A stretch of 27,577 nt of DNA, taken from CAYFJO01 sp964343305 (GTDB lineage: Bacteria > Planctomycetota > Planctomycetia > Pirellulales > Pirellulaceae). The notes below the pieces were generated by a model. It was given only the letters and a program-made list of their open reading frames with translations, was not told the DNA's origin and made no database searches. Each line of letters opens with the position of its first letter. The first letter of the stretch is position 1. Shown piece by piece: positions 1-7,076 of this stretch. The translations under genes and the position numbers were made by a program. The stretch spans positions 1 through 27,577 of the forward strand of contig CAYFJO010000106.1 of NCBI GenBank assembly GCA_964343305.1, given 5' to 3'.

Positions 1-305
1 CCGAATCGCCAAAGCCAGCGTTGCCTTCGGAGACGATTGCTCAGGAACCCCCCCCCTCCGATACGGCGGGGCAATTCGAAACAACTGATCCAGCGCCCTT
101 CGAAACTCAACCAGTTCCGCGGTACCCGACGACCGATCCGAGTGCCTATCCTGCACCTCGTATTCAGCAGCCCGCTTGGAGAACAGGCGATCAAAACATC
201 GCACCGACCAACGATTCCGTGAATTCTGGTCGATTTCGTGGCAGCCAACCTGGCGTCGCGACGCTTCAGGGAACGATTCAACCACCGCCGGACCAACGAC
301 GATGA
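1..305 (+). CDS. C-terminal end of an unidentified proline-rich protein (5' end outside window)
   Basis: The reading frame is open from base 3 of the window to a TGA at 303-305, so this is the C-terminal part of a gene that begins upstream. The roughly 100 visible residues are rich in Pro, Thr, Gln and Ser and end in PPPDQRR. No domain, membrane segment or catalytic motif is visible, so the product cannot be named. Its stop codon overlaps the start of the next gene in an ATGA arrangement (302-305), which implies an operon and translational coupling with the BY-kinase-like ATPase. By context it could be a polysaccharide chain-length or export protein with a disordered tail; that is a guess from gene order only. 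Confidence 0.6.
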   Translation, partial: ESPKPALPSETIAQEPPPSDTAGQFETTDPAPFETQPVPRYPTTDPSAYPAPRIQQPAWRTGDQNIAPTNDSVNSGRFRGSQPGVATLQGTIQPPPDQRR

Positions 306-1696
306 GCGCACTGGACAACGTTTTTATTCGAGCCTATTCCAAGGAACCGACGGACGTTGTTCGGCCGGACGCATCGCCCGAGCCCGCTGCGTACCAAGGG
401 ACCGCCGTTGCGGCTGCCCACACGCCGGCGGCCAATGATCCCAGCTCGCTGCCTGAACAGATGTTGCCCCAACAGCGTTGGCATCGTCATGATCAGCCGG
501 TTTCAGAGGAGCAAGTCCTTTCACATAGCATCCCGGAACCGAACGATCCACCAGCCGAACCTGCGCCTCGAATAAATGTCGACAAAGAGTCCGAGCCTGT
601 AAAAGACGTTGAAGTGCAAGTCGAAGCGGCCGAACCAACGCCGGACGTGACCTCGTCCCATATTCTGATTTTCCCACCGGACTTAGGTGGCAAGGCTCCT
701 TCCGTGGCTCCGCCTCCCAAGTTCAACATTGCCCGTGAGCCCGTTCAATTTGGTCGCATCGACGCGCCTCACGCGGCCGCGCCTCCAGCACCGCATTATG
801 ATGCGGACCAGGCATCCACGTTGTCCATGATTCAATTCATGCCGCCAAGCATCGAACTGACGCCGATGGTCGAGCGCGCAACCCCGATGAAAGAAGCGAC
901 CGTCAGCACTCAGACAGCCGAAACTTCGGACAAAAAAATCATCATCCATCATCCGCAGTCCGAATCTCCACGCAAAGAGACGCTACCAGTCGAAACGACC
1001 ACGGCCAGCGTCGAACCGTCGGATGCGCATCCTTTGAATCCTGCCTGGGAAGTGCCCGAAATACTTTGGCCGCCGATTTGTGATCAGCTTGCTTCTGGCG
1101 ATCGCCCGCGGTTTGCCGGCGTTGTCGACATGCTGCTGGATGCCGCGAAAGCTGGCCACAAAGTGATCTCGGTCGCAAGTCAAAATCGCGGCGAGGGCCG
1201 CACCACGCTGATCCTCTGCCTGGCACGCGAGTTGGCCAACTCCGGCCATCGAGTTCTGGTGGTGGATGCTGATTTTCAAAATCCGCAAATTGCCGAGTCG
1301 CTGAATCTGCGTACTCCACATACTTGGAATGAAGTGATTGATCGGGACGTTCCGCTAGACGAGGCGGCAATTCAAACAGCGGACGGTCATTTGACGTTGT
1401 TACCTTTGGATACGGAAAATCCACCCGCTGATTTGACGTTGGAAGACGACACGCTTGGCCGGATGTTACTGGGTTTGGCCGCGTCATTCGACATCGTGCT
1501 TGTTGACACGGAGCCGTTGTCTGAAACGGAACCTGGATGCATCGACGCGGTGGTGCTCGTCTGTGACTGCCGTCAATCGGCCCGCGGTCAAACCGATCGC
1601 ATTGCTCATCAACTCAAGTCGGCCGGCATCGGTGTCATCGGTGTGGCCAAGAATTTCGATACAGCGCAGCCGGCAAGGTCGGCAGTTCATTCGTAA
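302..1696 (+). CDS. BY-kinase/ParA-like P-loop ATPase with long disordered N-terminus (exopolysaccharide type)
   Basis: The 464-residue protein has two parts. Residues 1 to about 260 are a Pro/Ala/Glu-rich, low-complexity region with no recognisable fold. Residues 265-464 form a CpsD/Wzc-like P-loop domain: Walker A GEGRTT at 297-302, Walker A' VLVVDAD at 318-324 and Walker B FDIVLVDT at 396-403. Such domains are cytoplasmic tyrosine autokinases that control exopolysaccharide polymerisation and export. Two things are odd. The usual P-loop lysine is Arg300, and the C-terminus lacks the tyrosine cluster that BY-kinases autophosphorylate, so it may be a regulatory or reduced-activity homologue. 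No membrane segment is seen. The ATG at 302 was chosen over an in-frame start at 176 because it overlaps the preceding stop codon as ATGA. The next gene, an ExeA-like ATPase, fits an exopolysaccharide operon. Confidence 0.75.
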   Translation: MSALDNVFIRAYSKEPTDVVRPDASPEPAAYQGTAVAAAHTPAANDPSSLPEQMLPQQRWHRHDQPVSEEQVLSHSIPEPNDPPAEPAPRINVDKESEPVKDVEVQVEAAEPTPDVTSSHILIFPPDLGGKAPSVAPPPKFNIAREPVQFGRIDAPHAAAPPAPHYDADQASTLSMIQFMPPSIELTPMVERATPMKEATVSTQTAETSDKKIIIHHPQSESPRKETLPVETTTASVEPSDAHPLNPAWEVPEILWPPICDQLASGDRPRFAGVVDMLLDAAKAGHKVISVASQNRGEGRTTLILCLARELANSGHRVLVVDADFQNPQIAESLNLRTPHTWNEVIDRDVPLDEAAIQTADGHLTLLPLDTENPPADLTLEDDTLGRMLLGLAASFDIVLVDTEPLSETEPGCIDAVVLVCDCRQSARGQTDRIAHQLKSAGIGVIGVAKNFDTAQPARSAVHS

Positions 1697-1737
1697 CTCC
1701 GGATTGCACCTAGTGGTCGGTCAAACTTGAAAAGTCG

Positions 1738-1788
1738 GTAGCTGCCGTCGCCAGACGGCGGAAACCACGCTCTGGCGAGCGCAGCTAC
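1738..1788. repeat. Imperfect inverted repeat (19-base arms)
   Basis: Arms 1738-1756 and 1770-1788 are complementary at 16 of 19 positions, both built on a GTAGCTGC...CGCCAGA core, with a 13-base loop. It lies between the BY-kinase-like gene and the exeA-like gene. No T-run follows, so it is not a textbook terminator. It is either a REP-like dispersed element or an mRNA-processing hairpin. Confidence 0.6.
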
Positions 1789-1877
1789 AACCCGTCAATC
1801 CAACTCTGACACACCCCTAGAGTATCCGTGGCAAGATACCACCGAGATCACGCTGCGCGCTCTACGAGGCAAATCTC

Positions 1878-2693
1878 ATGTACGAAAACTACTGGCAGGT
1901 TGAAACCAAACCTTTCGAATCGACATCTGACGAACGGTTTTATTATCCCAGTGAAGTGCACCAAGGCGCGATGCTCAAGCTGCGCTATGCCATTGAGAAT
2001 CGTCGTGGTTCCGCGTTGTTGACGGGAGCGACCGGTTTGGGCAAAACGTTGATGATCCAAGCCTTGGCCAACCAGTTGCCGCGGGAATACTCTCCGTTGG
2101 TGCATTTGGTGTTTCCACAAATGCCCATCGATCAATTGTTGGCTTACATCGCAGGAAGTTTGACTGGCGAAACAATGGCCTCGATGCCCTCGACCCAACA
2201 AAGCTTGCGACGGCTGGAGCGAGCCCTGGATGAAAACGCCGAGACGGGCGGGCATGCCGTGATCGCAATTGACGAAGCCCATTTACTGGAAGAACCGACG
2301 TTGGAAACGTTGCGGCTGTTGATGAACTTTCATCGCGATCAGCAACCGCTGATGACAATCATGCTGGTCGGGCAGCCTTCGTTGCTTCCCTCGTTGGATC
2401 GGATGCCGGACTTAGATAGCCGCTTGGGTGTCAAATGCCTGTTGCGTCCCTTTTCGTCCGAGGATTCCATGGGCTACATTCAACATCGCCTGATGGCCGC
2501 GGGTGCAAAAAACCCGATCTTCGACGATTCGGCACTCGAAGCCGTCCACTATTTCTCGCACGGCAATCCCAGGCACATCAACCGGCTGTGCGATCTGGCC
2601 TTGTTGATTGGTTTCGCGGAAGAGCAGGCGGGTATCAGTGCGGCACAAATCGAAGCGGTTGCCGAAGAACTGTCCACGGTTACACCCGAATGA
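1878..2693 (+). CDS. ExeA-like AAA+ ATPase
   Basis: The 271-residue protein opens with MYENYWQVETKPF, the typical start of ExeA/GspA-type ATPases. Walker A is TGATGLGKT at 49-57, and Walker B ends in DEAH at 132-135. The GNPRHINRLCDLAL stretch near 230-243 is the conserved sensor-2 region of this family. In type II secretion, ExeA helps assemble the secretin; related ATPases occur in exosortase and exopolysaccharide loci. There is no membrane segment or peptidoglycan-binding domain, so this is the short, cytoplasmic form. A GAGG at 1866-1869 lies 8 bases before the ATG. The preceding BY-kinase-like gene suggests a role in polysaccharide export rather than in a secretin system, since no Gsp gene is present here. 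Confidence 0.88.
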   Translation: MYENYWQVETKPFESTSDERFYYPSEVHQGAMLKLRYAIENRRGSALLTGATGLGKTLMIQALANQLPREYSPLVHLVFPQMPIDQLLAYIAGSLTGETMASMPSTQQSLRRLERALDENAETGGHAVIAIDEAHLLEEPTLETLRLLMNFHRDQQPLMTIMLVGQPSLLPSLDRMPDLDSRLGVKCLLRPFSSEDSMGYIQHRLMAAGAKNPIFDDSALEAVHYFSHGNPRHINRLCDLALLIGFAEEQAGISAAQIEAVAEELSTVTPE

Positions 2694-3160
2694 GACAAGG
2701 GTCGTGCAGTATTGGCAGGAATGATAGTCGAGCGGTGGGTGAAACCTTGGTGTAGCACGGATTTCCAATATTTCCAATCCGTCTGGGACGGTTTGAAAAA
2801 CCGTCCTACTTGTAAGTCACTTCTCTGCCACCTGAACGTATGGTGTCCATAAAACCATCAGATTCGTTTAAAGCCCTTTTTACGTCATAACCGATACCAT
2901 CATTACCAGGGCAGCGCGTCCATAAACGACTCACTTTGGCGTGTAGACAAAAACACCTGCCCTACGTCCAAGTCCCACCAGATTTCCTGCCCACTTGGTT
3001 TACTGCCCCCACCAACCCTTTTCCTTCATCTCGTCCTTTGTCCGTTCGCCAACGCCCGCGAGGTTGTGATTCGTGCGCGAGTTTTTCGCACGTCAACGGC
3101 TTGCATTCGTTGCCTCCAATCAAGAACCCATCCCCAATCACGTAGCTACGAGGGCTAGTC
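2694..3160. other. 467-base intergenic region with two hairpins
   Basis: No convincing gene is seen. It contains a GGACGG-type palindrome at 2785-2807 and a small hairpin (CGTGCG at 3072-3077 paired with CGCACG at 3087-3092) ahead of the DUF11 gene. No clear sigma-70 promoter was recognised. The downstream gene has a GAGGG ribosome-binding site at 3150-3154. Confidence 0.5.
2785..2807. repeat. GGACGG-type short palindrome
   Basis: Arms 2785-2794 and 2798-2807 match at 9 of 10 positions, around a 3-base loop. The same GGACGG...CCGTCC core occurs twice between pyrH and frr (20113-20134 and 20146-20167), so this is a repeat family within the window. It could double as a terminator for the exeA-like gene, although no U-tract follows. 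Confidence 0.6.
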
Positions 3161-4930
3161 ATGAACATGCCGTTTCGAACCATCGCCGCGCTTTTGAGCG
3201 GATTGCTTTTGTTGCTTGGCCAGAGTGTCAACGCGCAATTGCGTCCTCCCGTTCCCAGCAACATTGACATCAAGAGGTCCGCCCCTGTCTTGACCGTCGA
3301 AACCGCCGGCCCGAATGAAATCAACCTCGGCCGAACAGCACAATTCGTGATCACCGTGAAAAATGCGGGCAACACGATCGCCGAAGATGTCGCGGTCAAG
3401 ACATTGCTTCCCTCGACCGTTGAGTTTCAAACAGCGAACCCCAAGCCGGAAGGTGTCCAAGAGGACTCGGTTCGCTTTTACCTGGGAACGATGCAACCGC
3501 GCGAAACGAAGCGGATCGTCATCAACCTGTTGCCGACCAAACAAGGCGCCGTCGAACTGTCGCATAAGACGAGCTTTTCAACTTCGCACAAGTCCGCCAT
3601 TCGAGTTCGCAAATCGACATTGAAGATCGTCGCGTCCAGTCCCCGATCGGCTGACTATGGAACGGTGGTTCCCTACACGATTGTAATCACCAACAAAGGC
3701 GACGGACCCGCGGAAAACGTGACGATTGTCCCTCGCGTTCCCGATGGCATCGCGCTCAGCGAACGAGCCCAAAAGCCGCTGAACTTGCGAACGCTGGTTC
3801 CCGGTCAATCGCATGAAATCGCTTACAACATTAATGCGACAACCGCCGGCATCCTGAACGTGGACTTCGTCGCCACCGACGCCGACGGAACCGAGTCCGT
3901 TGCAAAAACGAGTGTGCGTGTTCTGCGACCGTTGATGAATGTCGAAATCACGGGCCCCGCGCTTCGTCACGTCGGCCGCACCGGGCATTTCGAAATTCGC
4001 GTGACCAACCCTGGCGACGGTCCCACAAAAGCGGTCGAAGTCATGGCCTCGATTCCCAAGGGACTCCGCGTCGTGGCGATCGCCAAAGCCGCCAAATACG
4101 ACCGTGACAACAATACACTAACCTGGTACCTCGACAACATTCAGCCATCCAGCGAAACGGTCTTGTCGCTGCGAGCCATGGCCACGGAAGTTGGCGAGCT
4201 TCATCCGCAGGTCGTGGCATCCAACCGAACGGGATTGATCGCCAAGACCGAGTCGACGATTCGCGTCGTCGGACGCCCCAATCTGTGGGCGACGGTTGTC
4301 AACAATGATGGCGCGACCGAGACCTATCAAACCGCCACGTTCACCGTCCTGCTTGGCAATCGTGGTTCCGTCGCGGCACCCGAGGTCGATGTCAAAGTGG
4401 AACTTCCCGAAGGCCTGGAAGCACTTCGCGGCGACGATTATGAAATCAGTGGCAACGTGATCCGATTTGAGCCCGTCGCAATCAATGGAGGAAGCCAACA
4501 GGAATTGACCTTCAAGGCGACCGGTCGGATCGCAGGTTCCCACGCCGTGCGGGCTACGTTCCAGACGCCGGAAATGATTCGGGCATTGATCGTCGAAGGA
4601 GACGCGTTCGTCTACGACGACAAACAACCTGAAGAGATCGCCGAGCGTCTGCCGACGCGAGCAACGACGCCTGTTACGCAGCCCGTTCCACGGACGCTTC
4701 AGGCGGTACCGCCCGCGCAGACGACGCCCACGCCGGTTCAAGCCGTGCCAACGCCCGTGCAACAGGTGCCGACTCCGGTACAAGTGGCACCGGCACCCGT
4801 GCAGCCAACCCCCGTGCCAGTCCAGCCAACACCCGCACCAACTCCCGCGCCACTTGGTGTCCCGGCGCCCATCAATACGCCAACGCCTGCATTCGAGACG
4901 AACACCGTGACAAATGATTTTCAACCCTAA
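3161..4930 (+). CDS. Secreted DUF11 (COG1361) repeat protein with Pro-rich tail
   Basis: The 589-residue protein has a signal peptide (hydrophobic core at about 9-19, likely cleavage after NA at 25). About four Ig-like DUF11 repeats fill residues 40-490, each with a pattern such as VTNPGDGPTKAVEV or VKNAGNTIAEDVAV. From about 487 to the end the chain is low complexity, rich in TPVQ, PAPV and VPTP units. Proteins of this type are exported and are thought to act as cell-envelope or adhesive scaffolds; no enzyme motif is present. The ATG at 3161 has a GAGGG 6 bases upstream. There is no LPXTG or PEP-CTERM signal and no C-terminal helix, so anchoring is unclear. It may be transcribed with the following exported TPR protein, but a 227-base gap with a hairpin separates them. 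Confidence 0.85.
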   Translation: MNMPFRTIAALLSGLLLLLGQSVNAQLRPPVPSNIDIKRSAPVLTVETAGPNEINLGRTAQFVITVKNAGNTIAEDVAVKTLLPSTVEFQTANPKPEGVQEDSVRFYLGTMQPRETKRIVINLLPTKQGAVELSHKTSFSTSHKSAIRVRKSTLKIVASSPRSADYGTVVPYTIVITNKGDGPAENVTIVPRVPDGIALSERAQKPLNLRTLVPGQSHEIAYNINATTAGILNVDFVATDADGTESVAKTSVRVLRPLMNVEITGPALRHVGRTGHFEIRVTNPGDGPTKAVEVMASIPKGLRVVAIAKAAKYDRDNNTLTWYLDNIQPSSETVLSLRAMATEVGELHPQVVASNRTGLIAKTESTIRVVGRPNLWATVVNNDGATETYQTATFTVLLGNRGSVAAPEVDVKVELPEGLEALRGDDYEISGNVIRFEPVAINGGSQQELTFKATGRIAGSHAVRATFQTPEMIRALIVEGDAFVYDDKQPEEIAERLPTRATTPVTQPVPRTLQAVPPAQTTPTPVQAVPTPVQQVPTPVQVAPAPVQPTPVPVQPTPAPTPAPLGVPAPINTPTPAFETNTVTNDFQP

Positions 4931-4999
4931 CGATTGGCCACAAACCAAGACTAAATAAACTGAACTCATCCCTCGTCTGTCGGTGATGACGGTTCCCAG

Positions 5000-5031
5000 C
5001 ACGAGCCCTTAGCGAAAGCTAGGGGCTTGTG
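5000..5031. terminator. GAAA-tetraloop hairpin, possible terminator
   Basis: Arms 5000-5013 and 5018-5031 pair at 12 of 14 positions around a GAAA loop, giving a stable stem about 70 bases after the DUF11 gene. The following bases are only mildly T-rich (GTCGTTCTTG), so intrinsic termination is plausible but not certain. Alternatively it is another intergenic palindrome family. Confidence 0.5.
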
Positions 5032-5157
5032 TCGTTCTTGGGGCGGCGATCGCCAAATGTTTCGATTTCCCGGCCCATCGCTGCCTTCACATTTGCGTCC
5101 GCCGAGCCCATAATCTACGGTTTGACAATCCATTGCGTGCCACCTAGGAAACGAGCC

Positions 5158-6429
5158 ATGCCACGTTCGCCCCAGAGGTCTCTCTGCTTCTCACCACTTC
5201 TCGGCTGCTTACTTCTCGTTCTTGGATTCGCCCACTTGAATGGTGTAGCTTGGGGACAGGGCTTCACAGAACCCGTCGTGGCCCGAATTCAAATGCGCAT
5301 CCAACAGGGCGAAGACTTTGTCGATGTCATTCACAAGGGTGATCTGTTGACGGTCCTGGAAGAGCGCGAAGATGCCTACTTGGTGTTGACTCCCGGAGGC
5401 AATCGTGGGCTCGTCGGAAAGATCAACGCGTTCAAACTCGTCGAGTCGGTGGAGATCTATGACGCGTTGATCAAAGACAGTCCGAAAGTTGGCCGCTTTT
5501 TCACCCTGCGAGCTTCTGCTTGGTTCGCACGTGGTGACCATCGCAGGGCGCTGGCGGACTATGACCGGGCGATCGAATTGGGTTACAAGGAACCGCACGC
5601 TTATTCCAGCCGCGGCATGTTCCACGCCTCGGCCGAAAACTACGATAAGGCGATCGCCGATTTTACGACTGCCATCAAACTGACCAACGCCAGCAAGTCG
5701 CCGGAGGCCGAGAAGGATGATACGCCGTACCTCAACCGAGCTGCGACGTATATGGCCGTTGAAAAATATGCGTTGGCGGTCAAAGACTACGACGAAGCCG
5801 TTCGCCGTCGTCCCAAGAAGGCGAGTACGTATCAGCAACGGGCGTTTGCGTTCAAAGCAGACGGAAAACTCAAGCAAGCGATCGACGACTATGCGAAGTG
5901 CATCGAGTTGGAACCAAAAAACAAGTCAGCTTGGATGGGACGGGGCTATGCCTGGCTTCAAATGAAAGACACCAAAAAGGCAATTGCCGATTTCTCAAAA
6001 GTGATTGAAATCGATGCCAACTTTGCGTACGCGTACAGTAGTCGTGGTTATAGCCGTCAACAGCAAAGCGATATTCAAGGTGCCTTGGCAGACTATGACG
6101 AAGCGATCCGTCTGGATGCCGGCCAAATGCTGGCTTATCAAAACAAGGCTTGGCTGTTGGTGACCGCCGAGGACGACAAGGTGCGAGATGGCAAGTCCGC
6201 CGTGATCGCGGCAACCAAAGCGTGCGAATTGAACAATTTCAGTGACTTCGAAAGTGTCAGAACACTCGCTGCGGCATTTGCCGAAGACCGGGAATTTCAA
6301 AAGGCGATCGGCTGGCAGGAAAAGGCAGTGAAACTAGCCCCCAAAGAACAACGCGACGAAGAGGCCGCGGTATTAGAGCAGTATCAGGACAGAAAAACTC
6401 GCCGCGAAAAAACGAAGCCTGGCGTTTGA
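5158..6429 (+). CDS. Exported TPR protein with N-terminal SH3-like region
   Basis: The 423-residue protein starts with a signal peptide (MPRSPQRSLC, hydrophobic core 12-24, likely cleavage near AWG at 31-33). An SH3b-like segment follows at about 40-93. Seven or so tetratricopeptide repeats occupy 112-358, recognisable by A-x-ADYDRAIEL-type helices. The C-terminus is charged and lysine-rich. TPR arrays mediate protein-protein contacts, and the SH3-like part may bind cell-wall or partner peptides; the partner is unknown. The ATG at 5158 was preferred over an in-frame start at 5029 because it directly precedes the signal peptide and has AGGAA upstream, whereas the extra 43 residues run through the hairpin region. 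It is probably extracytoplasmic, like the preceding DUF11 protein. Confidence 0.85.
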   Translation: MPRSPQRSLCFSPLLGCLLLVLGFAHLNGVAWGQGFTEPVVARIQMRIQQGEDFVDVIHKGDLLTVLEEREDAYLVLTPGGNRGLVGKINAFKLVESVEIYDALIKDSPKVGRFFTLRASAWFARGDHRRALADYDRAIELGYKEPHAYSSRGMFHASAENYDKAIADFTTAIKLTNASKSPEAEKDDTPYLNRAATYMAVEKYALAVKDYDEAVRRRPKKASTYQQRAFAFKADGKLKQAIDDYAKCIELEPKNKSAWMGRGYAWLQMKDTKKAIADFSKVIEIDANFAYAYSSRGYSRQQQSDIQGALADYDEAIRLDAGQMLAYQNKAWLLVTAEDDKVRDGKSAVIAATKACELNNFSDFESVRTLAAAFAEDREFQKAIGWQEKAVKLAPKEQRDEEAAVLEQYQDRKTRREKTKPGV

Positions 6430-7076
6430 CGATCGCCGTCCAATTTCGGCAAACGCGAGCGGTCCAGATGCCTTGAAGTGCTTCGACTTCTAGCGAAACG
6501 ACGTGCCCTGATTACTCAAGGGGAGCGCGAGGCTCGCATTGTTTCTTTGAAATTGGGGTCGTGGGATTACGACACTGCCAGATTTCGCTTGCGACGAAAC
6601 AGACCAAACCAGCCGGACGGACTATCGGTTGCTTCGCTTGTTTTGGCAGTCGCGCCAGACGACGCTTGCTCGACCGGAGCGGAATACTCGGAATAGATCC
6701 ATTCGCCTTTGACAAAGTAATTGGTCTTCGGACCAAACGGGGTTTTGACCTCGCTTCGAGTGACCATGCTTACGATTCCTTTGCAGTAGTGCCAGGCGTC
6801 CTGCTTTGAAAATCGCGCATCCTGCTGTGCAACCAATGTTGCTTTGTGGTCTATCGACCCGTTGTCACGGCGTACGTCACTTTTCGCAGTGGGTCAAACA
6901 GGAAATCTTGGGAATCACGGCGGGTTATGGCGGCGTGTCGTTGATTGACAATCGTTCGGGTTGGCACGCTGATGTCGCTTCTGCCGCCTGCCGGAAAAGC
7001 CCCGGTGGAATCGATCAGCGCCGAGCAGGAAGTTGTCGAAGCCGTCATCGAGGCCAGGCGTGCTCAGAAAGTCGTC
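6430..7076. other. 647-base region with no strong gene
   Basis: Between the TPR gene (+) and the end of argS (-). The only plausible gene is a small minus-strand frame at 6567-6836, listed separately. A 46-codon plus-strand frame at 6972-7112 runs into the 3' end of argS in antisense and is not credible. No RNA gene or clear repeat was recognised. The region may hold decayed coding sequence. Confidence 0.4.
6567..6836 (-). CDS. Possible small hypothetical protein
   Basis: A minus-strand frame of up to 89 residues. Starting at the TTG at 6836 there is no ribosome-binding site; starting at the ATG at 6767 there is AAGGAA about 7 bases upstream, giving a 66-residue protein. The middle reads like real protein (TNYFVKGEWIYSEYSAP), followed by a Ser/Ala/Thr-rich linker and a basic end (FRRKRN). 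No family is recognised. It could equally be a remnant of a larger gene, because the frame stays open upstream to 6897 without an ATG. Confidence 0.3.
   Translation of the reverse strand: MVAQQDARFSKQDAWHYCKGIVSMVTRSEVKTPFGPKTNYFVKGEWIYSEYSAPVEQASSGATAKTSEATDSPSGWFGLFRRKRNLAVS

Noticed and set aside
4740..4860. Repeated CCGGTGCAA-like units that resemble a DNA tandem repeat
   Set aside because: They are coding and explained by the TPVQ/PAPV protein tail of the DUF11 gene.
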